Origin: Paraspadella gotoi
Taxonomy: Eukaryota > Chaetognatha
Direction of reading: 5' to 3'
Length of the DNA: 64,000 nucleotides
NCBI GenBank assembly: GCA_051294375.1
Contig: CM119271.1
Location: 16,126,770-16,190,769, forward strand
A program made the translations under genes and the position numbers. Under the pieces are notes generated by a model that saw only the letters and a program-made list of their open reading frames with translations, was not told the origin of the DNA and did no database searches. This document shows, piece after piece, positions 34,201 to 46,600 of this stretch (position 1 is the first letter of the stretch; every line of letters begins with the position of its first letter).

Positions 34201-36832
34201 GCGCATCAGAGTTCGTTGAAGGCGCACGTGAAGACTCACAATGGGGGAGAGAAGCCTTTTATTTGCGTGAGTCTTTGTTTTGGGTCAGGATTCGGGTCGG
34301 ACGTTTGGCGAACATTCCCTCTCACTCTCATCTCCTTCCTTCTTCAGAGCGAGTGCGCCAAAGGTTTTTACACCGACGCCAATCTCAAAGATCACATGAA
34401 GACTCACGACGGAATTCGAGATTTTCTCTGTGATTTTTGCGGGAAACGATTTCTGCGTCACAGTCATTGGAAAATTCACACGCGACGTCACAATAACGAC
34501 AAAAGGTTTCGATGCGAAGAATGTCATCACCATTTTGTCACTAAATTCGATCTCGACCGACATCAATTGGTGAGGAGGAGGCGATGATGGAGGTGATGAT
34601 TGATTTCCACTCATTTCCACTCATTCTTTGTCACCAGATTCTTTTACTCCATTTAGCTCTCTTACATTATTGTATCGGATTTCTGATTGTTTTTACAACA
34701 ATATATAATATATATTATCAAATCAAATGATATGAATTCGAATTGAATAATGAATATAGTGTGGTGGTACATTCACATATTCACACCGCCTCACGTCCAT
34801 CATCGTTCAGCCAATCCCATTGCCTCAGAGGGGAAACGAGACCTTAACTGTAAGAGAGCTCTTACAAACCGCGCCAGTGACAGGAGGCGTCACTGACTGT
34901 CGGAAGCCCCAAAAGCCAACAGTGAGATGCCCCATCCCAATGGGCATCACAGGGAACCTGGCTGTTGTTATAACAGAAAAGTTTTCAAATACTGCAATAT
35001 GTAAATGAAATTAAAGATTAAAGAATACCTTGTGGCAGCAAGACTTAAAGCTGCCTCACTGCTGTCCGTCCTCAGCCTCATCTCAATGGCTGAGCAGGCT
35101 AAATCATCTCATTCCATCCGTGCGTCCCGGGTTCAATCCCTGGGTATCCCGGTTCTGGCTTTAAATGTGACGGTGCCGGTATAAACATGCCAGTGACAGG
35201 AGGCGGTCACTGAGGGTCCGCAGCCCCTACGCCAGTTGGTGAGATACCCCGCGCCCCGGGTATCACAGGCTATCCTCCCGTTGCCATAAGTGGTGAGCCC
35301 TACTCTCGAACACGCAACCGCTGCGCACCGTGCGCCCACGCTTACGTCGCTTAGGTATGCATATCACGCCTATGCCCTACTTCTCTTCTTAACGTCCAGA
35401 CTCGCTCGCTCGCTCGCCCGCTCGCTCTCACTATGGCAATGAGATCAAAACCTTCTCTCAGACATCTCCTCAGGATTGAGGCCCCTGTGGAGAAGTCTGG
35501 TGGGGGGATCCTGTGGCAGCAAGACTTAAAGCTGCCTCACTGCTGTCCGTCCTCAGCCTCATCTCAATGGCTGAGCAGGCTAAATCATCTCATTCCATCC
35601 GTGCGTCCCGGGTTCAATCCCTGGGTATCCGGTTCTGGCTTAAATGTGACGGTGCCGGTATAAACATGCCAGTGACAGGAGGCGGTCACTGAGGGTCCGC
35701 AGCCCCTACGCCAGTTGGTAGATACCCCGCGCCCCGGTATCACGGCTATCCTCCCGTTTGCATAAACCTTTGATTTTGTTTTGAATCATAATCATCCCCT
35801 TCCACTCCCAGGTCCACTCCCGCCCCGCCTCTAAATCAGATTACCCTTTTCGCTGTTCCGCCTGCGACGCGGCCTTCCTTAGACGTGAGGCTCTCAAGGA
35901 TCACATGAATTTTCACAAAGGAGTCCGCCCTTACAAGTGCGCCGAGTGTCCAAAGACTTACGCGGATCGGAGCAGCATGTCCAAGCACAGGTAAGCAGTT
36001 TATTTAACTAAAGGAAATGCTATTATAATTTTATAATTTTATTATTTTCCTGGACTCAGGAAGCATCACGAGGCTAAAAAGAGAAGCGAAGTTATGGTTG
36101 AAGCGAAAAGAAAAACGTCCGCTCTTGATGCCAAGTGAGGATTTAATTTCGAATTTGTAACTAGAATAAGAATAATTAAATGTATAGAATAAAATTTATA
36201 AAATTTATAAAATTTATCAATACTTTTAATCAGAATCCTGCAATATGCAAATGAGTTTGATAAACTCAATCTTGTTTGAACTGATCCACAATTTAACATA
36301 CTACACATTTAGCACCGAAGGAACTAACATCCTCTTAAAAGCGGCGCTACTTTCCGACATCGACGCCGCCTCCGCCGCACACCTTCCGTCACCGCAGCGC
36401 CGCCCCGACGCCGCCTCGCCGCCTGTCTACACTCTGGACGCCTGGCGACGGACGGAGGCGGCGTCGGCGTTGGCGGGGCTGCGGGACGCGGCGCCGTCGA
36501 ACCCTGCGACGGCTACGCTGCTTCTCAGCGCCGACGGATTCGGCACAGAGTGGACGCTCGTCGACACCGAAGACGGCGCCGTTTTTGACGCCGCCACTTG
36601 CGTCGTCGTCGACGCCGCTGAAGTTTACAGCGGCGGCGGAGGGGAGGCGGCGACGGAGACGACGATAGAGACGGAGACGACGATAGAGACGGAGACGACG
36701 ATAGAGACGGAGGCAAAAACAGAAAGGATCGTGAAAAACGAAACGAAATTAAAAAAGAAGAAGAAAAGAAAAAAAAGAGAGAAAAGTCAGTCTGTCTTCG
36801 TCGACGAAGAGAAAATAATTAAAAAGAAATAA
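31284..36832 (+). CDS. C2H2 zinc-finger protein, eight fingers (9 exons)
   Basis: Exons: 31284-31965, 32555-32824, 32903-33495, 33719-34021, 34153-34266, 34348-34569, 35812-35990, 36060-36134, 36313-36832; in frame, 985 aa. The N-terminal half is acidic, with degenerate repeats (units around GVLDE/ERRVLDE), and then turns basic. It has no recognised domain. Exons 4-8 encode eight tandem C2H2 fingers (CPVC, CQEC, CGEC, CSEC, CDFC, CEEC, CSAC, CAEC starts). Several finger codons are split across introns, and each junction restores a proper Cys2His2 spacing, which supports the model. Linkers are only partly TGEKP-like (GGEKPF, GVRPYKC). The C-terminus has TETTIE repeats and a Lys-rich end that could act as a nuclear signal. 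It is probably a DNA-binding transcription factor; I do not recognise an ortholog. An AATAAA overlaps the stop codon. Confidence 0.85.
32052..32327 (+). mobile_element. Most complete MITE-like element, zinc-finger gene intron 1
   Basis: Both ends carry a perfect ATTGGTACAACCAAT (32052-32066 and 32313-32327), itself a near-palindrome (ATTGGT-ACA-ACCAAT). The 276-bp body is non-coding and shares blocks with the copies at 8690, 18285 and 25285. No transposase is present, so it is non-autonomous if mobile. Confidence 0.8.
33496..33718 (+). repeat. G/A-rich minisatellite in zinc-finger gene intron 3
   Basis: Imperfect tandem units of the form GGGGTGGGACAAAGGGGAGA fill most of this 223-bp intron. 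The array starts at the exon 3 donor and stops about 50 bp before the exon 4 acceptor. Confidence 0.8.
34871..34972 (+). repeat. SINE-like tail copy in zinc-finger gene intron 6
   Basis: The tail domain only: GCCAGTGACAGGAGGCGTCA through to GGGCATCACAGGGAACCTGG. Two stems are kept: CAGTGAC/GTCACTG (34875-34881 with 34889-34895) and GATGCCC/GGGCATC (34926-34932 with 34942-34948). The second differs from the 35031 copy by a compensatory pair change. Confidence 0.75.
35031..35290 (+). repeat. Reference copy of the tRNA-derived SINE-like family
   Basis: The head contains an A-box-like TGGCTGAGCAGG (35087-35098) and a perfect B-box GGTTCAATCCC (35130-35140) at tRNA-like spacing. No acceptor stem closes, so this is not a tRNA gene. 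A tail follows with two predicted stems, CAGTGAC/GTCACTG (35191-35197, 35206-35212) and GATACCC/GGGTATC (35243-35249, 35258-35264), and ends GTTGCCATAAG. No poly-A tail is visible. Confidence 0.8.
35512..35766 (+). repeat. Second near-identical SINE-like copy
   Basis: Direct repeat of 35031-35290 starting TGTGGCAGCAAGACTTAAAG, with the same head and tail and B-box at 35611-35620. Differences from the first copy are almost all single-base deletions, several in short homopolymers. Confidence 0.85.
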
Positions 36833-37309
36833 AATAAGAAAAACTAAATTTCATCCGGAAAAAGTTGAGGAAAATTTGGCGGATTTGATTTTGATTTAAA
36901 AATGTCTCTCTTGTGAATTCTTCCGTGATAAAATAGAATTGATTTCTAATTATACCTCGCGTCTTTCTCGTTTATCATTGTTAATTTTTTTTATTTATTA
37001 CTTATATTTTTTTATAGCTTTAAAAAAATGTCACGAACTTTGATCGTCGTCGCCGCCGCTCGATTTTCTCCACTTGAGTCTCGAATGAATGACGATCGAA
37101 TTTCTCCCTTTTTCCTTCGCCGCCGCAGTCGCCGCTGACCGCCGCTTCCCAGCCGCAGCTCAGAAATGAACTCATTTTCAGATATTTGAAAATAAGAGAC
37201 TCACCCTTTTCCCGCAGGGGATCAGGGTAGGGGGGTTCCCTTTCCCACCCTCCTAACCCCCATAATCCCCCCCCTGAACCCTCAACCACCCCTCACCCCC
37301 CCCCCAACT
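36833..37309. other. Short intergenic gap between zinc-finger gene and DIP2
   Basis: The gap is 477 bp. The first half is AT-rich; from about 37040 it is GC-rich with a pyrimidine and C-rich run up to the DIP2 ATG, probably the DIP2 5' UTR. Acceptor-like TTTTTTATAG (to 37017) and GCCGCAG (about 37127) occur, so a 5' UTR intron is possible but unproven. Confidence 0.5.
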
Positions 37310-40300
37310 ATGGATCGCCTCGACCTCCGCTCTCTTCCTCCCGACGTGAGGGAGAAATTGGCGGAATTGGATCTGGAATTGTCCGAGGGCGACATCACGC
37401 AGAAAGGCTACGACAAGAAGAGGGCGAGGCTGTTGGCGCCCTTCGCCGCAGCCGCAGCCGCAACGACGCCGGACGTCGTTGGCGGCGCCGGAGGAGGAGG
37501 AGGAGCGGAGCAGGTAGCGAGCGATTGGCCGAGTTTGGTGGAAAAGGAGGGAAGCTTATGAGAAAAAATAAAAAAATACTTGAATAAAGTATAATATAAA
37601 AAATGATAAAAACAGGTAGGATTTTTATTATCATTGTCATTATTGCGTTATTCTTCAGCATCGGCAACAGCAGCAACAGCCTCAGCAGCAACCTCGCCGC
37701 GCGGACGGCGGCCGCGAGTCTCAGCCGCAGCGACAGGAGCCGAAGAAGCCGAAAGAGACGGCGAAGGCGAAGCGTCGAGCGTCGCGACGACAGACTTACG
37801 ACGAGAACCGATATCAAGCTGTTCAGCAAGCGCTGGTTCAATACAAGCAGCGGAGTCCGGCTTACCCGATGCCTTCCAAGAGGTTCTTTCAAATCACTTT
37901 TATTATTTAAGCACTTTGCTCCTCTCAATCTTCCTTTTAATCTTCAGGCAATCGAAGCGGCACACGGAACGCGCCGCCGAAGCTCAACAGGATTTGTCCG
38001 CCTCCTCCAGTTCCGACGACGAATCGACGCCGGGCGACGCCGCCGCCAACGACGACGCCGCCGCTAATGACGCCGGTTTTAACGACGCCTCGCCGGCGAG
38101 GTGCGTCAGGTCGTTACTTCTATTTTTTCTTTTTTTTCTCTTTTCTCATCTTTTTACTTTTTTTTTTTTCATTATTCTTTCTTCTCCCTCTTCCTCAACT
38201 TTTTTAAATCTGATTTTTGTTTTATAATCCCATCTTTTCTTCTTTATTTTTCTCTTTTCTTTTTCTTTTTTTCTCCGACTCTGTGAATCGTAACATTAAA
38301 AAGTTCGCTCTCTTGCGTCTCCCCATAAATTCTCGCAGCTAAGAATCATCCGAGTGTAAAGTCGTGTTTGCTTATTAAGTTTATAAGTTAAGTTAGCTAA
38401 AGCATGGATTTTTAAAGGATTTTAAACTTCAGTCCCGGCGAAGTGGAGCGAATGAACTTAAACGACAGCGACCATCGCGGCCACAACGTCGGGACCAACG
38501 GGAGTAACGTGAGTCGAACCAGCACGACGAGCGGAAGCTCCACCGGGAATATCATCACCACTACGACTGGTGAGGATCGCCAATGGAATTTGACTTCTTT
38601 AATCTCATTTACATATTGTCGTAGTTTAGATTATTTTTAATATTTTTTTAAATTGGGTTTTATTTGAAGTTGTATATTATTATTTCTGAGACGATTTATT
38701 GTATTTGTTACGTTATATGTTTTTAGTTTTTGTATTTATTTGTATTTATTCGTATTTATTCTTATTCCTCTTTCAGGCCAAACGCCGGCGTCTCCGCTTC
38801 CTCTTTCATATCCTAGTCCTCAGTCGGCGTCGTCGGCGGCGGCGACGAACGGCGTCGTCATCAGTCACGCGCCGCCCTCGGCCGACGCCGTCAACGTCAT
38901 CAGGTAAATTACATTTCTTTACATATCATTTTTTAATCAGTGTAGTTTTGTTCTTAATCGGTCGCTATTTCTTCAGTCGTTCGTTCTGGTTTTTTATTTT
39001 ACGGTTGCCTTTTTACCCTTGAGATGTTGTTATTCTTCAGATTTTTTTTGTGGTAATCAAGTTGCGTAGATTTTTATTCCTCTTTTAGTAGTTTAATACG
39101 TAGTTAAATACCACATTGAGCTGCTCGTTTACTGGTGGTATTACGTAGCTCAATGAGATCCGTTGCTCGTTTTAAAAGTTTCTTCTTCTGCACGCCTCGC
39201 ATGGAATATAATGAAGTAAATCTTTTTTTAAATTCTATAATTAAGAATATTGATATAAATAAAATGACCATCATCGTGTTCCGACTCTTGTCGAATCTCT
39301 TTCGCTGCTGCCTCCTTTCGCGAATGGAAGCGATACTGACTTTTTCGAAGACATCAGTGGGATCATCGGTCAACTCGACTCCGTGATCAGCCACTTGGAC
39401 GTGGCCGAAGCGCAAAGGTACACCAAGACCCAACTCCATCCCTCCAACTCCAGAAACAATTATCCAATATCCGTCCCTTAAGATTTCCGTCTCTTTTTCT
39501 CCCGCGAGCCAACGACGCACGTTTTAGGCCCGACTAGTTTTTTAGTTTGAAATTATTTGGGATGGGGAGAAGAGTCGAATCGGCTTGGCGGGGAAAAAAA
39601 ATTCGGTTGTACCGCTTTGATCGTTCATCCCAACGTCGACCGTCGAAGCTAAATGTCTCGCCCTCACTAACTCTGGTGAATTGTGGCAAAATTTTTATTT
39701 CGTTATATCAGCGTCAATCAATGTCAATCAAAGTCTTGGCTTTTCGGATCAGTTTTCGTTTCTGCTTTTAATTTTGTTTTCGTTTGAAACTTGGCTCTAA
39801 GCATAATCCGCTGATTTTTCGTTCTGCTGCGAATCTGCGATCGCGCGTTTCGTTAACAATCCATATTTTAAAACTAACTCCGATTTATTTATGATTAATA
39901 AATAAATCTCATTAATAATTTGAATAATTAATTAATTATTCTGACTGTTATCGAACAGAAATCATCGGGGATCGGCCGCTGCCCATGTAGCTGGTTCCGG
40001 GTCGGGCCCGGGAGACGCGCTCACCTACGCCATGCCCCTGGACGCCGTCGCCGCCGCCACCAGCAGCAGCCAGGGGTGAGGAAAAGGAGGAGGAGGAGGA
40101 CTGAGCAAAGAAGCACCTTGGGTTATTTTTCTTGATTCATCTCAACTTAGAACGCCTCATTAACATATGCATATTCTAGCAATGTAATTTTTCGAATTTC
40201 TTTAAGTTTGAAGTTTTATATTTGAGTGTACACTGTACAGTAGTTTTTGTAAGGTTAAGACATGTTTAAAGACAGATACGGTAAGCAAGTATTGAATTAT

Positions 40301-43300
40301 AATACGACACGAGTCCCTAAATATAACTTAAATAAAACCTCATCCAATGTCGACTTTCAGTTGTCAAGAATCGGCGCAGACGACGACGCCTCCCATCCCC
40401 TCCTCTTCCTCCGCGGCGCCCGTCGGCGTCCCTCCTTCGCCCCGAGGAACGTTGAGAAGGATGCTGGCCAAGACCGCCGCCAACGCCGCCAGTCGGGAGC
40501 AGGTTGGAGACTCAGGTTCTTACGTAATCTTATGTCACTTTGTCACGTCCCGTTATTCCTTCAGCAACAGGAGGAGCGTGGTTCGGCCGGGAGTCCCCTG
40601 GCGATCGTGGGCGGATCCTCGCGCGAATCTCACTACGGACGCGGAGGCCTCAACCCGCCCGACCTGACGTCCACGACGACGACGACGACCTTCAGACGTC
40701 AGGCGGATAGAATCATGAATCGGTGAGACGATCTGCTCTGCTCTTGTCAAATGACGAGTCCGTTAACGTGAAGCTAAGAGAGATATTCTTGAGAGGAAAT
40801 GTCAACTTGTATGCGGTTTTGGGAGGTTTACGGGATCTCGAATGGTTGTGCATTCGCTATCCAAATCTAGTGTTATTTATAGTTTCGCATGGCCCGACGG
40901 CTAAATCTGCAACCATTCGCATAAAGACGCTAAATAATTAACCTAGATTTTTATTATTGCTTTACAAAATAAAAATGGCCAACTCGATCATGAATCGGTA
41001 ATTACTTTTCCTTTAATCTTAGTCGTCGTTGGACCGAAATATTCAGAAAACGGTACGTGGTTTTTGTGAATAAAATAAAAGAACGAGTCGAAACTGGATG
41101 GAGTCGCTTGCTTTTTTCCGCCTCGTTTTGTCCCTTAATTAAATCGCTGTGAATATCATTATCGTCAGCGACTGGGTGGAGAATTGGGACTTAATTCCTC
41201 AACCGCGAAATGGGAGGGGAAATCGCAAATCCACTTTTAACCCAAAATAAAAAAACAACTGCAGTTGGCGCCGAAACTCGACGAATTTCCGAGAAATCAA
41301 TCGAAAAGTCAAAGTGTAAAACTGAAAACCTATTTTTTTTCTTCTTTTTTTCCCCTATTCTCTCCCACCCCCCAATCCGTCGTCCACTCAGGCGTCACTC
41401 CCGCGGGAATCAGTCGTCACAGTTGCTGCCATCCGAAGCCGGTGACGCCAGGGGAAAAGTCTCCGACAAAATCCAACAGCTGCTCAACACTTTAAAGGCG
41501 AGTTGGAGGGTGAGGGCCGAGGGGTTGGAGGAATGAAGAGAATCCAGTCATTATTTCTAAGATATTTTAAGTTACACTTTTTCTAATAAATCTCCGTATT
41601 TACGTATTTTTATTATTGAACCGAAAATAATTTCATTGACATAATTCCAAGTAAGGTCTCGCCATTGTAACTCAACCCTGATCCCAAGCGTGCGTGGATA
41701 AATGCTGCAATATGCAAATGCGATTGAATTACTCGATGTCATTTCGGATTGGATGTTGTGTTCATCACTTAGTGTGATGAGCGGGGTTTTCCCCATCTTT
41801 TTTTGCTTTTCCCCATTTTCTTCACCCTCCTTAACCTCCTTACCCATTTTCTTCCCCCTCCCACTAGCGGCCGAAGCGAAAGCCGATGTCCGAGTTTTAC
41901 ACTGACGGAGGCGAAGAATTGGAAAACGTTCCCTTGGATCCCAACGCCCCGAAACCCGAGGGGAGCCTCATCTCTCCGGCCGTCGGCGAGCAGCTCATCG
42001 TTCCCTCTGGTAGGCTTGGCTTGGCTTGGCTTGGCTTGGCTTGGCTTGGCTTCTTCTTCTTCTTTTTTTTTTTCTCTTTTCTTTTTCTTCTCATTCCAAT
42101 CATTCTCCCCCCCCTTTCCCCAAGGCCTTCCCCGGTCCCTCGAGGCGGCGGTGCAGCGTTACGGTCAGGCGACGTTCAAAGCCGGTTGCGCCACCTCGAT
42201 GGACGCGACTAACGGGAAGCCTGGATTCACTCTGACCTACGGCAAGCTTTACAGTCGGTCAACTAAGATCGCATTCTCGCTTCTGCACAAGGTGACGGGG
42301 AAATTATGAAATAATAAATCATAGTACAATCAACCTCAATGTATTAACATTAATAAACTGATTATAAAGGTCGGAGGCGGCGGCGCGACCCGTCTGGGAG
42401 GCGTGACCGGTGGCGCGGCGTCTGGACCCGGATGCTGCATCCAAGTTGGAGACCGCGTGGCTCTCGTTTATCCCAACAACGATCCAGTCTCCTTCCTCGT
42501 CGCCTTTTTTGGTTGCTTGACGGCCGGTCAGTTCTTAATTTTATAATAATACATAATTATAATTTATTAAAGAATATGGGGTGAATGGGGCGCTGAAAAT
42601 CGAACGATTCGTAGAGGATTTAATTCCTAACGCTCGATCGATCGTTCGCAAGCCTCGTTAAATCGGGGGAGAACTCGATTTTAGGGAAGGGACGCGTTTA
42701 ACGACCTCCTTAATTTTATAAACGACCTCAACCGAATTCGCGAGTCGTGACTCTCGAGTCGTTACCCGCGGGAAAATGTATTTCGCTTCGTTCGGAACCA
42801 AAAACCGTGGGAATATGAGAGGGGATTATGATTATGATGATGATTATGATGATAGAAATATAAAAGTACAAGTTTAAAAATCTGGAAAGATAAAAGCACC
42901 AACAAGATGACATTTTGGGTCGCGTTTTTCAAGCGACTAAAAAGAGAAAGTCTTAGCCTGAAGGAATATATTGGGAGGTACTTGTAGGAGAGAAGTATTG
43001 GAAAGTGGAAGGGAAATAAAGGTGGATGGGTTGTGCCCGAGTTTGGGGAATATTGGAAAATAAAATATGAGTTCACCCGGGGAAAGAAAATGTTTGGATG
43101 AAAAAAAATAAAAAAAGGAGCGAAATATTTGGAAAGAAGAAAGGGGAAGGGAGAAAAAAAGTAAACTGCGATATGATGATGAACTTTGGTTGAAAATGAG
43201 GTTGATGGGAAGAGGTGGATGAAAATTAGGATGGCAAGGTAGAGGTGGAAGAATGGTGGTTTTGAGGGTGGTTCGATGGACGAAGATTGGGATGGCAGGG

Positions 43301-43577
43301 TGGATGTGGAGGAATGGTGGTTGAGGGGGTAGATGGGAGGATGGGAGTAGAAGTGAATCTTGGGGAAGTGAGACACGTCTAGTTAAATCTAAAGGGAAAA
43401 TGGGTTAAGAGTTAAACGTAGAAAAGAAGAGAGAGAAACAAATTTCCATAAATAAATCCGTGAGAAGGGAATTGAAGCAAATCCTGTTGTTGTTGTTGTG
43501 GTTGTTGGAGCGAATCCAGTCGGCGACGAAATCGTTTTCTCTCAAGAGAAAATTTCTTTTTCGATGGAAAAACTCTA

Positions 43578-43657
<80 letters not shown>

Positions 43658-46600
43658 GAGACTCTTGGGGCTAAAAATAACTTTTGATGGAAGAATCCTT
43701 GCGCTATGGCGAAGCAGAAATTGTCGCGTCGCCGGGGGGGAGGGAAGGGCGGAGATGCGTGAAATTCACGAGGATTTTGTCGCAGAATGTTTCGTCAAAA
43801 ATCCTTGCAAAACAAAAAAAATAATGATGCTGACATTAGAAAATCATTGCGCTTTTATTTTTATTTTCCCTAGATGCGCCCGCTTTTTGGGTCGACCTTC
43901 AAATTTTAAAATTTTTCATCCAATTTTCAGTTTTCTTCCTCATTTTCCTTCTTTCTTCTCTTTTCTCAATTTCTTCGCGTCAATTTCTTATTTATTATTC
44001 AATCTAAAAATTGTATTCGACGCCTCTCACTCCCTCTCTCCCTTCTCTACCCCCATCTCCTTCATTTCACCCCCAGGGGTTGTACCGGTTCCGATCGAAG
44101 TCCCCCTGACGAAACGAGACGCTGGGAGTCAAGGAATCGGATTTTTCCTGGGAAGTTGTAACGTTTCCGTCGCGCTCACCTCCGAAGCCTGCCTCAAGGG
44201 TAAGTCACCCGTTGGAGAAATAAATTAAATAGTAATAATAAATTAAATCGTTCGAATTAACGATGGTGGGATTAGCATTAACTTTTGAGAAGTCCCGTTT
44301 AGTTTATTTTAAATGAGTCCCTTTATCGCATCTGCTTATTTTAGCTATTGGAACAATTTAATACGTAGTCTCAAATATTTTGATTCATTTTTCTTAGAAA
44401 CTTTATTTATTACGTCATGGCTACTTTTTATAATGTTTAATGATAATATTAAGGAATTTATACTTTTCCGTTTTTCTTTCTGCCTGATTTCGACGCCTTT
44501 TCCTTCCCTTTCCTTCATCAGGCCTTCCAAAGACATCGACTGGCGAAGTGATCCCTTTCCGCGGTTGGCCCCGCTTGACTTGGGTGACGACGGATCACAT
44601 GGCCAAACCGCCCAAGGATTGGGTTCCGCCCGAGCGTCCGCCCGACAACGCCCCCGCTTATATCGAGTACACGACTGCCAAGGACGGATCCGTCATGGGC
44701 GTCGTCGTCTCGCGGGCGCAGGTAAATTAGAGTCCGTCCGTCCGTCCGTCTCTATAAATCCATATTTAAATCCATCCGTCCGTCTAATCCAGCTCCTTTG
44801 CCACTGCCGGTCTTTGACCTCCGCCTGCAACTACACCGAAGGGGAGCAGATGGTCTGCGTTCTCGACTTCAAGCGTGAAGTGGGTCTGTGGCACGCCGTC
44901 CTCGCTTCCGTCTTCAACGGGATGCACGTCATCTTCGTTCCTTATTCGCTGATGAAGATCAATCCCGCCATCTGGATGCAGGTGAGATCGGGGGGGGGAA
45001 GAAATAAAAGAATTGATGAAGGAATGGGTGGGATTGATGAATGATTGAAGACAATTTTGCTTGCATCATTATGACGAATTTCTTTGTTTTAGAACTCAAC
45101 TTTTGAGATCGGATTTAAAGACTTTCATATTTTATTCGTCACCCTCCATCATTTGCTTCAGAATTGATGCATAAATAGGATAGTTGAATTTTGCTTCGAC
45201 GAGTTTTTAAAAGAAAACATACTGGAATTAAAATACTATACCTCATGAATTCAATAACAGCAATTGAAACGAACGTAAATAATAAGTTATGAAACCACTT
45301 AAACATAATTTTCTTCTTTCTTTTTCAGATGATCACCCGATTCAAGGCGGCGGTGGCGGTAGTGAAATCTCGGGACATGCATTGGGGTCTCTTGGCGCAA
45401 AAGGATCACAAAGACGTCAACTTGTCTTCGCTTCGGATGGTGTTGGTCGCCGACGGCGCCAATCCTTGGTCGCTCTCTTCCTGCGACGCCTTCCTCAACG
45501 TCTTCCAAACTAAAGGTCAGTTTAATTAAATATTAATTTAAACTATACAAATAAGCAAATATACAAATTTCCCCTTTTCACTCTTCCAGGCCTCCGCCCC
45601 GAGGCCGTCTGCCCCTGCGCCTCCTCGCCCGAAGGCCTGACGCTGGCGCTGCGCCGCCCCGGCCGAACCGGCGGCGCCACTACCGGCCGCGGAGTGCTCT
45701 CCATGCAGGGCCTGTCCTACGGCGTCGTACGCGTCGACTCTGAGAACAGCCTCACCTCGCTCACTCTGCAGGTGAGAAGACGTTTTGTCAATATGAATTC
45801 TTAGTCGTGAAGACTCACTTAAATTGACATGAGCCTCTTTTAGGACGTGGGCCAAGTGATGCCCGGATCCGTGATGGTCGTAGTGAAGATCGAAGGACGA
45901 GAGGCGGGGACGGAGAGACCGCGTCTCTGCAAGACGGACGAAGTCGGTGAACTCTGCGTCGCGTCCGGCGCAACGGGGAAAGAGTATTGGGTGAGGGAAC
46001 TCGCATCCTTTTCTCTCTATTTCATACCGGATAGAGGAAAGGACTCAAAGGAGCTTATTCCTGCCTTCTTTTTCTGCTAATCATTCTGAAAGATGAAGTG
46101 TTTAAATATTCCTCGTCGACATTCTTGTTCGTATCCCGAACTTGTGCCATTCGGCTTTAGGAAGAAACAATAAACTTGGTTGGAAATTTATTTCACTGTC
46201 CTTTTGAAAAAAATTAAACTTAAAAATACGTTATCTAATTTTCACCCGTTTGTTCGCTTCATTATCCTCCCACCTTTTCGAACCGTAATTACTACAATAT
46301 ACTAATGAGATTGATCACTCCCGAAACTTGCTATTTTTTCAGGCTCTTCCCGGTAAAACGAAGAAAGCGTTCGAAGTAACGCCGGTCGACGCCGCTGACC
46401 AACCCGTCTCACAACAGCCCTTTGTCAGATCGGGTAATAGTTAATTATTACTATTAATAAATTAATTATTTGTAATAATTCCAATCCGCCACCGCCAGGC
46501 CTCCTCGGATTCCTCGGTCCCGGTGGCCTCATCTTCGTCTGTGGGTCTCGCGAGGGACTCATGACCCTCAGCGGTCGACGCCACAACACGGACGACATCA

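Larger units (their letters stand above)
34570..35811. other. SINE-rich intron 6 of the zinc-finger gene
   Basis: This 1.24-kb intron splits finger 6 and holds three copies of the SINE-like family plus one copy of the octamer-type short repeat (34991-35012). Between the two full SINE copies is unrelated sequence with a short CTCG run near 35401. Confidence 0.75.

Noticed and set aside
35081-35150. Possible functional tRNA gene
   Set aside because: A- and B-box-like motifs are present, but no acceptor stem closes and a near-identical copy with the same long tail lies nearby, so it is a SINE head.
42762-43376. 204-codon open frame on the minus strand in DIP2 intron 13
   Set aside because: It arises from a purine-rich + strand (few stop complements). 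The translation is a low-complexity Phe/Ser/Pro/His string without a domain, and the DIP2 exons on both sides join in frame across it.
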